From the NCBI GenBank assembly GCA_023014335.1, contig JAECYW010000021.1:1259933-1323932 (forward strand): a stretch of 64,000 nucleotides of DNA. Reading direction: 5' to 3'. The position numbers were made by a program, and so were the translations under genes. The notes below the pieces were generated by a model. It was not told the DNA's origin. It worked only from the letters and a program-made list of their open reading frames with translations, and searched no databases. This document shows, in pieces, positions 35,409 to 47,468 of this stretch. Source of the stretch: Galerina marginata (Eukaryota > Basidiomycota > Agaricomycetes > Agaricales > Galerinaceae). Positions within the stretch are counted from its first letter, which is position 1. Each line of letters opens with the position of its first letter.

Positions 35409-38400
35409 TTAAAACGCACCCGGACGAGCAGTCCATGCAGGCATTGGCTGGTTAACAATCGAAGCCATGCTACTCTGAATCTGGGCAGTGAGTTGTAGGG
35501 CCAGAGAGTTGAGCTTCGCTCCTGCAGCACCAGCTGCCCACAGTGAGACAGCCAAAGTGTTCGTGCCTTGATAGTTCAAGATACCTTGCGCTATTCACGG
35601 GTACTCGTCAGTTACAAGCTTTTAAGCACGAGCCAACGGAAGACTTACGGACGGGGAAACTCTTTTGGGGACCAATATGGTTAACTACACAGTATGTTAG
35701 CAAAACGTTCATATGACAATCCAACAGACGTACTGTATCTTCCGAATTGATAGCCATTGACGTAGAACTATTGCATTATTAAGCTTCGTCGCACTGATGT
35801 GAAGAGATTTGCATACCTGAGCACGGAAGTGCGGGTTCGTCGTTGAGTTCGTTGTGACGATTGCAATCGGGTAGTCGACGCCTTGAGGAATATTCAAGTT
35901 GAACGTTGTCCTGTGGGCGTGATTAATGATAATAAACCCCAAAATTAAATTCAAACCGACCTGTACATGCTTACACCGGCTGTCGAAATTCCGGAAGTCG
36001 GGCTTCCTGTTGACCAGGAAGCGTCGTTGAATCCTGGTAAGTGCCAGCCTAATCACGGGAGCATGAGAGGCGTTGTTTCAAGAAATATATCACCATTACC
36101 TTGGCGTTCAGCGAAGAGACCGCCTTCATTCAAAGGTCCACGAGTTTGGTCAGCAGCCTAATACAAACAGTTCACATCTCGGTCAAGGAAACGTCGAAAT
36201 AGAGAGAAAACGCACACTCTCGCCGCCGAGGTTACCTGCGACTTTCCAAGTGCTGACAGTTGTAGTTGTACTGCCGACGAAAGAGTAGCTCAAGATACCC
36301 CTCGGTGCCTTGAAGCTATCGCTTCCCGCAGTGAAGTCTTCCTCGTAGCCCATATGGTCTTGCAAAATGGTGATGACGTGGGCAGCGCCTTTCGTCAACT
36401 TGGGAAGAGTGAATGTGCCTTGGAAATTGCTATGACGCGCGTCGCCTTCCCAAGATCCAATAAACGTGGAGTCCAACCAGACGGAGAAAGCAAACGCAAA
36501 GCCGCCTTGCAGCTGGGCCTGGAAGGCAGTCTCAGTCCCCGATGCGGTGAAGTGGGCGCGCCAGAGAATATTCCCAGTGTGGTAGCCGTAGTCCCCAGCA
36601 TAGAGTACGGTGGGCGTCTTGATTGCCGTAGGATTATTTGTGGTGGCATGGTTGGCGACGGTCCAGGCGTTATCTGAGTATCCGGAGCCAATTTCAGGCA
36701 AGCTATTTGCAGTTTTCTAGAGCCAAATTTGAGCTAGACTTTCTTTAGTTCGGGAACAGTCTTACCCATGTGAGTGCCGAAAGATTCGGAAGTGTAACAG
36801 CAGGAAGAGAAACCGTCTTCTGGGCGGTAAGAGTGCCGTAGGAGGTCTTGCTCACGGTTAAGGCCGCGCCGTTGAAAGTGACTGCTGTTTGTGCAGCAGG
36901 AGCGATGACCTCAAAGCTAGCAGTGCTATTGAGATCTCCGGTCAAAGCCAAAGTGCCGCCATTGATGTTGACCGTGCGCATGAGATAACCTCCTTTGACG
37001 ATGATGGGATTTGCGGTACTGTATTGAGCCAAGGCGCCGCTGGTGGGTGGATGAAGAACCCAGAACTGGTATGCGGTGGCTCGGTCTGTGTCATGTCAAT
37101 TGACGATATAGTTCAAATCAAGAGCTGACTTTAACGTACCAACAATGTAGAGCATAACAGTGCTTCCAACTTGCACCACAGTCTGACCTGGGGCGGTCGT
37201 GTATTGGAGAGCAAGAGCGGAGTTGCCACTACTTGTCAATACTTTCTGTTTAAGGGTACCGCTTCCTGAAACGACTTTGACGGTGGGTGTCGTTGTTCCG
37301 GTAAACTTGATGGCAGTTTCGTGGAGTTCGCCAGCATTTCCGTAGAGAATAATGACATCTCGGCCGTTGATTGTTGCCCTGCGTGAGCGTTGAGAAATAT
37401 TGTGGTACGAACATATAGGCAGTTTCGTACCATGTCATGATTTCACCCGTGGAGTAGATAAGAGTTGTTGTTCCGGCGGTATAGTCAACGACATGTATTT
37501 TCGAGTCCTTTCCGGTCAACGTAAGAGATCCTCCAATGTTCGGAATTTGGAGAGTGCCAAAGCTGGTGGGCAAGTTCAAAGTGTAAGTCTGAACGGTAGT
37601 GATTGAAGCATCGGTTTGCCTTGAAAATTTAAATCAGAACCAGTAAGACGGCAGAAATGTGAGGAAGATACCTAACGGTGTAGAATCCTGTCTTTTTGCC
37701 GACAGCATCCAAGGTTTGGGTTGTCTTGAGTGCAGAATTTCCCGTGAACATTCCTTGTGAACTTCCGACATTCATCGGCCTGGTCGTGAGGAAGGCAGGA
37801 GAGACTTGGATGAAGTTTGCTTGTAGCTTGAGTTCGTAGAACTTCTCGCGCAAAGTCCTGTCTTCTGAAATGGCCGAACCCTGTGTCAAAGTTTAGCTCA
37901 GAATTGAATTTGGTCATAAATATCAACACGTACATAGTCGTATGAGGTATAGACACCTTCGATTGTGCGTTAGATTAGGGATTGCAGGTTATGGAAACGT
38001 ATTTCTCACCAGGATGGGCTATACCTCCCCAGTTTGTACCACCGAAGATCATGTACAAATTCATGTACGTAGTCGACATGGCCAGATTGTTCTTGTAGAA
38101 CACTAAATGTTTTTAATCAACGAGTTTTACGCAAGGATCAATATGGGATTACCTCTTTCGAAATTGGTGCCGGTGAGTACTCCGCAAGTATCATAGCCAG
38201 ACCCACCCCTAGGAATGTTTATCAACACGAGTTTAGCAGTCAAGTCATCTACTAACCATCCGTCGAAGGCCCCTCCTTGGAATTCGTAAATGGCATTCAA
38301 ATTATTGGGAGTGAACTTCAGATGTGCTGCCCAATAGCCCCTGATGCCGCATTAATAAGGTGAGGACGAAGAAAGATGGTGTCACCCACTCTGGAACTGA

Positions 38401-39494
38401 ACCGGACCCCCACGAGGTGGGATGTGAGCAATCAAACCCGACGGGGTAGCCATCGTATCCCCAGACGTCGACAGAGGTATAATGGCCAGCTGGCGACGGG
38501 TCGTTAGTAGTCAGCGGGACTGTTATGCCGGCTTTTCTCTGTAAACAAGTAACTTCAGAGAAAATACCAAAAAAAGGACGAAGGACGCACGAGTGATTGT
38601 ATGAGACTGCTTTCATAGACGGTATCTGCCTTAGCGTATTCGTTTTCTGACTGCAATGTCCTTTCAGATAATGGACCAGCTGGAATCGGAGTCTACGTAC
38701 CTGGACGAGGATGACGGGACCGCCTTTGGTAATCTGATTGGCGGCCAACTGGGACCCAACGGCTTGAATATAAGCAGCGTATGCACTGAGGTAGTTGGTG
38801 TCCGACGTTCTCCAAAGTCCGGCTACGTTGGTTCCCCATCCTGGGAACCCGCCACCAGTGGTTTCCGCGTTGATGTACGGTCTAAAAGTGGAAGTTGGTG
38901 GAATTCATTAAGCAAGGCGAGCAACGATCTTACCCTGGTCGAGCCATTAAGTAGATTCCAGCTTGTTTGGCAGCATCGAAGAAAGGCTGCAAGTCTCGGA
39001 AGCCTTCAAAAGAGATTGTTCCGCGTTTGGGTTCATGGATACCCCAGAAAACGTAGAACGAGACCGTGTTGAAGCCCATGGCCCTGGACAACATAGTTAG
39101 CCGACGGATTAGTGAGGTATTCATAGTCTGACGTACTTGACTTTCTGGAAGATATCAAGGTGAAGGCTCTGAACAGGCATTCTAATAAGGTACGTGAGTG
39201 GAGAAGTGACGAAATGGTCGACTTTGCTTACCGGTACGGATGGACCTCTCCACCCCAAAGCATGATACGTTTTCCATTGATGAAGAATGAATATTGATCC
39301 CAAGTTACCTTCAGAGTTCGTACTTTAGTCATACGGTACGAAGGTCAGAAACTGACACTTACATTCGTCTGAAGGTTGTCGGTCGACTGCCTTGGAAGTA
39401 GTAGCTGACGTGGTGTAACGCTGAGGTCAACACTCCTCGCCGCAACGAACGCAGCGCAAAGGAGCGGAATAAGCGTCAAGAAAGAAGCTTTCAT
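35409..39494 (-). CDS. lacA-like: Secreted beta-galactosidase, glycoside hydrolase family 35 (~995 aa, 22 exons)
   Basis: Exons (complement, low to high): 35409..35590, 35649..35684, 35734..35767, 35817..35910, 35961..36033, 36100..36157, 36216..36716, 36766..37085, 37140..37378, 37431..37619, 37672..37880, 37934..37956, 38010..38102, 38153..38208, 38257..38340, 38386..38538, 38591..38650, 38701..38881, 38934..39083, 39137..39181, 39232..39308, 39363..39494. It hydrolyses terminal beta-galactosyl residues outside the cell. Signal peptide [19 protein letters not shown], then [20 protein letters not shown]. Acid/base Glu is in [10 protein letters not shown], nucleophile Glu in [12 protein letters not shown], and [12 protein letters not shown] is a family mark. 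The all-beta C-terminal domains end [11 protein letters not shown]. All junctions keep phase except 38386/38340: after ...SGSVPEW the next exon is in frame only if one G of CAGGGGC is absent. An alternative donor at 38407 restores the frame but has a poor GTCCGG site and deletes residues. Confidence 0.88.
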
Positions 39495-39537
39495 CTTTTT
39501 CAGATGGGGATTGGGACGCTTGTTGTGTTTTTCCGAC

Positions 39538-39544
39538 TTTTATA
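39538..39544 (-). promoter_or_regulatory. Candidate TATA box of the beta-galactosidase gene
   Basis: TATAAAA on the minus strand, about 44 bp upstream of the ATG at 39494. Confidence 0.5.
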
Positions 39545-41905
39545 CCGTTCAAGTCAACTTCTCGAGGCTTGCCAGCGCGCCGTCCGGTGACCCACATCCG
39601 CGTCGCGAGCTTCGGTAGAGAGGACACATGATGAAAGTTTGCTCTATAACAACGATGGATATGACACCATGGAATGCAGGCCAAGGGGCTAAAAGGAAGT
39701 CGAAGCAATAACTGGAAATGCGAAACGTGGATTTTAAAAAATAACGGACCCCGCACCTTCACGTGACGGTAGTACCATCCATTCAAAATTTAAATTGTTT
39801 CCTGAATTTACTTCAGAATGATTGTTCAACGTTCAATGTTCGGTACTTGAACTCGCTGCTAGGAAAATGGTCTCACATAGGTAGCAGATTAAGAAGGTCC
39901 TGTAACTTGCAAGACTGAAATTTCGCTGGCCGGCTAGGAAGGTCTTTCGGGCCTGGCTTCCTTCTCGAAGTCAACGTGACCCAGAGTGGAATTGAGAACC
40001 GAGCTTTTCCCGAACTCGAATATAATAGTGAAGTGGCAGTACTTACATTTATAGACACTCGGAGCTGGAGCGATGCTCTGCCACCGAGGGTGTACTTCCT
40101 GTAGCTCCTACATGGGAAAAGGGCTTGTGATGCTGTTCGCAGTCGGCTCCTTGTATGTCATTTTTGTCAGTCAGCGATTCCGAGGGTTGCAAAGAATATA
40201 GCGGGAAATGTACATCAAGCCAAGACCCCTGTGGATTAGCGTATTGAATAGGAACTAGCGAGAACTCCAGAAGCACCCCATAGCTTTTACTTTGGATGTG
40301 GCAATCAACTGGTCCCACCTGGGAGGAAAGGATATTTCGGATCATGATGCACTCTGCTCCAAGAAAAACTTGTAGGTCTACCGAATAATAATGTTCGATG
40401 GGTCGTGAGTCGTGACAATAAGGCACGTACCTTGAGGCAAAACCTGAAGGCGAAAGAGTTACCCGGTTCATAACCGGTTTAGCGAGCTGGGGAGCAGGAT
40501 TCCATCGAGTCATTGGGCTGGCGCGCGTGGCTTAGCTCGGGAACGGGCCGTGATGATTCGATATATAGCTAGCGTGCAGTACTCTTTAGAAGGCCAAGGT
40601 CAAAAGCCGTTTCGCCAGGGATAACTGATATGACGGATTGAATGATTTTCGCCTATCCAATACTCTACGTGTGCGGGTACGCAGTGTTGCTTAAAAAGAA
40701 TTGTAACTCGGACATGTAAGGTCAAGGGAACTCCGAGTCAAGGATGGGTGAAAATGCGTCCACTGGGGCAGAGGCGGAGTGATGGCGACCATTACATTCA
40801 AACCTAACCTACGCAGCTTTCGCAATAGGCGCGTCGAGCAGTCGTTCAGTGTCGTTGGTTGAAGGAGAAGGCAGTCGATTTGGTGCGAGTATTGCAAAAG
40901 CACTGCCACTGATGGCATCAAAAAATCAGCAATTGCCCATCAAATGTAGGTCCTCCTGTACGTTCATGCTTCCACAGTTGTTTCGCGAAGTTTCCATCCT
41001 GACATACCTCTGAAGCACATTCCAACCCTCAAATTTCTCTACTTGATGGCCAGGTGGTACAAAAACATGTTGAGCAGGCGCTGTCACGGCGATCAGGTCG
41101 ACATGGACTGCTGTATCGTAGCTTAAGGGATTATCAAGCAAAATGTCCGGGTCTTCTTTTGCTATTCTTCTATGTATCAAAGGCTGATTTTTGGGCATTT
41201 ATTTTATAGGTATTTCAGCCCGTTAAGAGGCGCATGTCCTCCAAGATACGGACACGACCTTTTCTCCTCGAATTGTAACAGCCACCGTTCCGCGATTTTC
41301 AGGGCAGATTTTATTTGCAATTTATTTGAATACGACGCGGAGAAAGATATACAGTCTCTGGGACCGAAATATTCGCCACTTACTGAGATTACCAGGACTT
41401 ACTAGCTTTCTAGGAGGGCTGGGAACGGGTTGGCAAGTGAACTTCGTTCTAATGATGTTTTAGAAGTTTTCAGGGTACTAATTGTCATTTTTGCTCAAAG
41501 CGATGTCAGATGTTCACTGTAAATGATTCTGGTTAGGAATTAATGAGTTGATTCAAGCCTGCACTCTGGAAATCGGACGCCGTACTCACCACAAGACAAG
41601 CTCCATCAAGCAGCTGCTTAGGATTTGTGCGATGTTTGGAAGATTATCACCGAGAAACGCAACCTCGGGACGGAAACAGCAACAGAAAATTAACTAACTC
41701 ATCCGCTCTGAGCCTGTCCAGCAGTGTTCGAGTGTTTTCCCCCCATGGCCAATTAACCCTGCCAATTCGGGACAACGGCGTCATCGACGAGGTGAGACAG
41801 TCCCATTCAATATTTAAAGCTGACACCTGAACCTACAGGTTTTGACCACTGTCTCTCTATCGCACTCGCTTCCATTTTTTCAAGCTTTAATATTTTAATA
41901 TCGCA
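39545..41905. other. Intergenic region with one uncertain ORF
   Basis: A 154-codon minus-strand frame at 40049-40513 (starting MTRWNPAPQLAKPVMNRVTL; containing GAECIMIRNILSSQVGPVD) and a 90-codon minus frame at 40926-41198 (containing HVDLIAVTAPAQHVFVPPGH) have protein-like composition. They have no recognisable family and I found no splice joining them. Either could be a small orphan gene or relic. The right end holds the reductase promoter. Confidence 0.3.
41811..41818 (+). promoter_or_regulatory. Candidate TATA-like box of the reductase gene
   Basis: TATTTAAA about 88 bp upstream of the ATG at 41906. Positional evidence only. Confidence 0.3.
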
Positions 41906-43447
41906 ATGCCATCCGTCGAACCTAATACAGACGTACGCGTCCTTGTCACCGGTTCTAATGGCTATCTGGCCATGTGGGTTGTCCAAAACCTCCTTGAGAA
42001 GGGGTACACAGTCCGCGGGTCGGTAAGGTCGGAGGCGAAGGGGAATTCCTTAAAAGACTACTTTAAGTCTTATGGTGACAAGTTCGAGTGGGTTGTCGTC
42101 GAAGATATCGTGAAGGTCCGTGTCGAACTGACTGTTACATTGTCGATGGCTAATGAACGCTGAATGATCATGACTATAGAAAGGTGCTTTTGATGAAGCA
42201 GTGAAAAACGTCGATGCCATTGAGCACATGGCGTCTCCTATCGAGGCAGCCAGCAGTGATCCGGATGGTAAGCTAAGCTTATTTCATGTGGTGGTGCAGG
42301 AGGCTTATCGCTATTTGTCTCTAAGATTTCATCGTACCAGCTGTTCAGGGGACCGTCGGTATCCTGCAAAGCGCTCAAAAATACGGGTGAGTATCCAAGA
42401 ATTTTGAAAAGAAAATAAACGCTGAATATTCAATATTTTTGAAGAAATAAAGTTAAACGGGTCGTCCTCACCTCATCTGTTGTTGCCGTCGCCAGTTCAT
42501 GGGCCAAGCCCGGCGCTGTATATGACGAAAATGACTGGTCTGATGATGCTGTACAGTTGGTGAAAGAGAAAGGTAAGGATGCTGCCCCGTTCACGAAATA
42601 CACCGCCTCGAAGAACTTGGCGGAAAAGGGTGTGTGGTCCAATTTGATACCTGAACGACTTTCATTTACTAAATATCTTAATTAGCGGCTTGGGACTTTT
42701 ACGAGAAGCACAAGGCCGAGCTTGGATGGGATTTAGTTACCCTTGAACCACCTTATGTCAGCCAGTCTTGTTTAATCACGGATTACCATGAAACTAACAA
42801 CGATCCCCGGCCTATTTCTAGATTCTTGGTGTAAGTTTATCATCCTTTCGTTATCCACAGTTCGAAGACACCTCATCAACCTCCTCTTTTATCCAGCCGT
42901 CCCTCCAGAAACTTAACTCCCCTGCTGACCTCGGCGCCTCCTCTTCCTTGGCGACATGGTGGGACTACGTAAGTAGAGAAAAGACAGACGACGCTCTCAA
43001 GCAAGCTGCTGGATTTATATACGTCGAGGATATTGCTGCTGCGCATGTCGTGGCGCTTAGGAAGGAGGCGGCGGGCGGGCAGAGGATGATAATTTCCGCT
43101 GGTATGTATGTGTCAGGTATTGTATATGTTTTGCTTAGCTTTCTGTTCGCAGGCGATATAACTTGGCAGGGAATTCGTACGTAGCTGTTTTCTGGTCAAC
43201 TCCGTACATAATAATAACCCCGGCGCTTGTAGGCGACATCCTCTACGCTTCCCACCCAGAACTGTACGACTCCGGTGTTCTCCCCCGCGGTAATTCACAG
43301 ATTGGCGCCAAGGCACCGACCACCATTAATCGGGAGAAAGGGAAACGGATCTTGGGGTTAGAATATAGGAATCTGAAAGAGGTAATGGACGACACTTTGG
43401 CGTATTTTTCGGGTAGGGGATGGCTTGGAAAGCCCGTCAAGAACTAA
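41906..43447 (+). CDS. NADPH-dependent aldehyde/ketone reductase, extended SDR (Gre2 / cinnamoyl-CoA-reductase-like)
   Basis: Model: join(41906..42115,42180..42267,42326..42386,42445..42629,42686..42756,42822..42830,42897..43101,43153..43176,43233..43447), 355 aa; all phases agree, including a 9-nt exon (ATT CTT GGT) that restores the expected EPPYILG. The family reduces aldehydes or ketones with NADPH in the cytosol (methylglyoxal/isovaleraldehyde reductase, dihydroflavonol reductase relatives). Nucleotide-binding motif VLVTGSNGYLAMWVV with following RGSVRS. Conserved AIEHMASP, catalytic Ser in VVLTSSVVAVASS, catalytic YxxxK in KYTASKNLAEK. Substrate-side marks GFIYVEDIAAAHVVAL near the middle; the C-terminus ends FSGRGWLGKPVKN. 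Length is normal for the family. The true substrate cannot be inferred. Confidence 0.9.
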
Positions 43448-43994
43448 TCGAGGATTCCAAAGATCGAGACTGTCGTTCTTCAAAATTACATATTTGTAAC
43501 TGGTATCTATTTTTTTAAATCTAACTTTCCCTGTCGACGCCGCTGTATCGCTGACGAGCTGAAGCAGCAGCAATTCCATTCATTAATTTTCCTTCATCGT
43601 CAGCCTGGTACCTAATATTTAGGAATCAAGCAGCTGCTCGCAGCCTCACATCAGTCATCGCCTACTTGGAATAGGTCGTCTCTATGGTTTTGACTCCTCT
43701 GTCCCAGTTAGAGCTAGCTATCTCAATATCTCTAAGTTTGATTGGGGCCAGCAACGTAACCCTCTAGAACGACGGCGGTTGAGGTCATGACATAATCGTT
43801 AAGACAAGATTAGATGAAACGAAACGAAACTACCATATCATGATCGCGTCAAGATATTAGTCAATCCATCTTTTTTTCACGGCCATGTTGCTGGCCACAG
43901 GGCAGGGCCGCGTGCCTCCTACCTGCATGCTTATCACTAAAGCTCAAGATTGGTCGGACCAGTGCGAGGTCAAGATTAGCCAGGGTAACTTGAC
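43448..43994. other. Intergenic spacer between two plus-strand genes
   Basis: 3' flank of the reductase gene and promoter of the next gene. No coding feature seen. Confidence 0.5.
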
Positions 43995-44003
43995 TATATA
44001 TAA
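43995..44003 (+). promoter_or_regulatory. TATA box of the DUF1772 gene
   Basis: TATATATAA, 49 bp upstream of the ATG at 44053. Confidence 0.55.
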
Positions 44004-44052
44004 GTAAAAGTGATGTTAGCGAACATGTTGCTTCCCACCACCGACGTCAAAC

Positions 44053-44595
44053 ATGTCGCTCAAACCCGTCCAAATTGTCACCCTCCTGGGCTCAGGCATT
44101 CTAAGTGGTACGTACTGGCTCTTTACACTCCTTGTAAATTACTATCTGACCTATGAGTCAGGCGGCGGCTTCTACATGTCTGCCTTCGCCATCCCCACGC
44201 TCCTGTCGCCCTACACCAAAGGCCAAACTGCCCTCCCCGCGAAAACCCTGCAGACGCAATGGCAGCACATCTATGACTCAGGCAAACTGTTCTACCCGCC
44301 CCTCGCCGCGCTAACCTCTTCAGCCTACCTTTACCTCGCGTACAATTCCCCCAACACCCGCCAATTGTACGTTGTGGCCGCGCTCTTCGCAATCGGCATG
44401 GTGCCGTATACGGTCTTGACTATGACGGGCAACCTCAAGAAGATCCAGACAGAGATTAAGGCGGAGGAGGAGTCGCTGGTGCTGCCGAGGTTGAGGGGCG
44501 ATATTGCGACTTGGGCCAAGTTGAACTATGGACGGGCGGCGTTGCAATTCGTGGCTTTTGCAGCGGGAATTTGGGCGGTGATGGAAAGCGCATAA
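44053..44595 (+). CDS. DUF1772-family membrane protein (anthrone-oxygenase-like fold)
   Basis: Model: join(44053..44107,44162..44595), 162 aa. The 54-nt intron is a multiple of three and has no stop, so an unspliced 180-aa reading is also open. Splicing is preferred because it has a GTACGT donor, a CTGAC branch-like site and a TCAG acceptor, and removes an insert in the first helix (LLGSGILS then GGGFYMSAFAIPTLLS). The product has about four membrane segments: the first at the N-terminus, then LFYPPLAALTSSAYLYLAY, LYVVAALFAIGMVPYTVLTM and LQFVAFAAGIWAVM. The cytosolic stretch LRGDIATWAKLNYGR before the last helix is typical of the family. Some relatives oxidise anthrones in polyketide pathways, but no polyketide synthase is nearby, so that activity is not implied. 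Confidence 0.8.
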   Translation: MSLKPVQIVTLLGSGILSGTYWLFTLLVNYYLTYESGGGFYMSAFAIPTLLSPYTKGQTALPAKTLQTQWQHIYDSGKLFYPPLAALTSSAYLYLAYNSPNTRQLYVVAALFAIGMVPYTVLTMTGNLKKIQTEIKAEEESLVLPRLRGDIATWAKLNYGRAALQFVAFAAGIWAVMESA

Positions 44596-45050
44596 ATCTG
44601 TTTACTGTCTTAAAGAGGAGCGTGGTGATAGATAAAGTTGCGTCTGTAATTATAGCACAAGTTATTCGTTGATGCCAGCTTTCGAGTCTATAACGTGCTA
44701 TATACCATTGTCAATGAACGCGAAAGCGAGATGCGACCAGCCTTGAACCACCCTAAGTAATACTGTCCCCTAGAGCTCTTACCACCAGGCCAGGCTCCAA
44801 GTCTTCCTACACTGCCTCACAATTGTACCAGATGTTCAGTTTACGAGCGTTGTAGGTAGGTTATGCACCGTCAATTTGTTGTCTGGGGCCATTAAGTAGG
44901 TAGGGACATTTCGAGTTCTACAGAGGCAAATGCCAAAAATTGGCGACCTGCGAGAAATATGTACAACAGGCTAGTTGGCGCTTCAGAACAAGTTATTGTC
45001 AATTGTAACTGATTTGAAATTCTGATGACACACATATAAACGAGTCCTAT
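44596..45050. other. Convergent intergenic region
   Basis: 3' flanks of the DUF1772 gene (+) and the BTB gene (-). Nothing else recognised. Confidence 0.5.
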
Positions 45051-46150
45051 CTAATTGTCCTTGAGGTCTGCCCATCCTTGAAGACCAAAGAATCCTGGAA
45101 GTTCATCCCACAGCTTTTCGCGACCAACCTCGATTTTATCGCACATGGCCTGTTTGCAAGTGTCACAGAAAGCAAAAACCTTTCGAGTTAGCTTGAGAAG
45201 AAGGGGAGAAACCACGAAGTTTGGGAGGAATATATGACCAAGCACGGCGGCTAGATATTTGGCCTTACGAGGGCCACAGCTTACTGGATCGCTGCATATA
45301 CCTTCCGTAGTTAACCAATCCTGGGTATATTTCATGGTCGACTGCAGTAGCTTCTCCTTCCCGAGAACCAGCGTTATCTGTGTATTGGGGGAAAGATGGA
45401 CAGGTGTGCCGTCTAGTCGAGTGGAGCCTCTAAGAATTTCTTCCTAATATAAGGTATTAGATAAGGCAAATTCGAAAAGAATGTACTCTAGTACCAGGTC
45501 GTAACATTCAAGACATGCGTATAGTGATGTTGGGAGGAGAGACATTATTCCCGAGTCTACTAGAAGGTTGACTAAATCAAAGTCGTGAAAGGTGTCTGAA
45601 TCCGGCCTTTCTTGTCCAATGTATTTCTTCTCCCATAAATCAAGTGTCCGAGGACGTGTTGCCTGGAAATATTCTCTAGCGAGACCGTAGAGGTTGTCGA
45701 ATTCATATTTCTTCCCGAGCCGAAGTAACGCTTCCGCCATAGAAAATGTCATATTATCCACAGATTTGTATGCCCTTTAAACGCAGAAATCATCACGACA
45801 AAATGAAAAATGTGTTGAAAAAATACGTACTTCAAGCTCCCATCATACAAAGTAATCAAGACGTTTTGCCAATCCTCGGCCCTATCTGCGAGGTGAACAA
45901 CAGGGCAACCTTCGCTTGTAATCTCTCCGCTGGGCTGAGGCACAGCGAACATATCTTGGAATACGCTCGAGTGACGGCCAACAACGCCCTTGTGAACACG
46001 AAATTGGGTCATTTGCGCCTGGAAGATGATGTTCCCGTCCTCGAACCAGATATTGGAGCGAGTTATGCTTATGGTATCTGTAATCCCCGCTGTGTCGCTC
46101 CCATCCGGATTTATACTGGGTCCAGGCAACGCATAGGAAGTTTCTGACAT
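45051..46150 (-). CDS. BTB/POZ domain protein, 330 aa
   Basis: Model: complement(join(45051..45443,45495..45774,45831..46150)); phases agree. BTB marks: SNIWFEDGNIIFQAQMTQFR, VHKGVVGRHSSVFQDMFAVP, CPVVHLADRAEDWQNVLITL and YDGSLKAYK. After the BTB fold come helices (FSMAEALLRLGKKYEFDNLY, GLAREYFQ). The C-terminal ~130 residues contain a possible Cys/His-poor helical domain with FAFCDTCKQAMCDKI. Proteins of this shape are expanded in mushrooms. They may act as Cullin-3 adaptors or simply dimerise. No target can be inferred. Confidence 0.88.
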
Positions 46151-47468
46151 TGAAGATTGAATATCGAAGCCTTATCCAAGCCTTATCACTGGTGAGGCCA
46201 AGGCCAAGGGCGAATGGCTGCCGCTTACATAACCGTAGAGTATTTTCCCATCCGCCAAATAAAAATGACTACTAAGTATAGGCGTTTTCTGTTCAGCTCT
46301 TTCGCCGTCAACGTTCAAACATCAACAATGGATACTGCAACGACTCCAGCACTGCCGCCCAACCTCCTGGTTCAACATGACATACTTAGCTTGCTGAGTC
46401 CTTTTGGAGTCCTTCCTCGTATTTGAAATTGACACAAACACGCTTCCCTTCCCCGTCGACCTCCTTAGCTAGCTAGGTAGCCTTGGCCTTCCAGGGCTCA
46501 GGTGCTAACATGCGCAGGTAAGCAAGTTGTTTAAAAGTATGGGGAAATACTGCAAAGGTTTCAATATACAGAGAAAAAGAAGCGCGCTAGTAGTCACCTG
46601 GACAACAATTTCAGGTGTTCAGGCGCTCGCCAGAATTGTGATAAGCCCCAGGAGCAGCTTATTCCTCGAGGCACGCTCATTCCCTTCAGAGAAGTAATTT
46701 ATCGATTGTAGACCTGCACTTCCAGTATTATAGTTTCAAGGTAGATCGTCTATGTAACACAGATCAGCGTATATTTGTCCACAATCGGGCAGAACTGATT
46801 GGCCAATGAAGGAACGGTTGGCGACTGCACCGCAGAATTATGGTGGCATCGAAATGGAACCTTAGGCGAACGCCCAAAATGAATTTCCACGAGCAGTCGT
46901 GAGGCATTACGAATCGATGGATTATCGGAAGAGTACGGTAGCAAGTCCGAAAGGAAAGGGTGGTTGGGTGGATTAATGGCTTTGGCTGGCGTTAGCGATG
47001 GCTCAGGCTGTCTTGACATTTAATTGAATGACATGCACTAACAGCGTTTTCGACGTGATGCAGGACCAGCTGCTTAATGGGCTCCGCAGTAGGTATTAGG
47101 AAAGACACGAGTGGCCAAATCTCCTCACACGAGGAGTCCAGGCATTCGAAGCACAAGTTCCACAGTATGGGCGTCTTGCTGTTTGCTGACGATACACGGA
47201 GGCGCTAGGAATGCCATACATCGGGGACGGACAGCTCCACACTTGAGACTTTGCAGGGGCTTATACCGATCTTACGATAAGAAATGACTCCATTGTGTGT
47301 CAATGATTCGATTAATTCTAGCCTCGTGGTCGCGGATAAATTCCTAACATTGTCTCTTGCTTCGCACCTAAGCCCAATTACTTGAAATAAATTTGATGAA
47401 GGCAGATATTTACTATCGGATATGTTACAGGTCCAATGAAACCAGCCCACCAATCATCGGTCCATGAT
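46151..47468. other. Intergenic region with a weak small ORF
   Basis: An 89-codon minus-strand frame at 46750-47019 (starting MSRQPEPSLTPAKAINPPNH) has no family resemblance and no partner exon. A 31-codon plus frame starts near 46328. Neither is called. The right end is the 3' flank of the membrane-protein gene. Confidence 0.35.
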
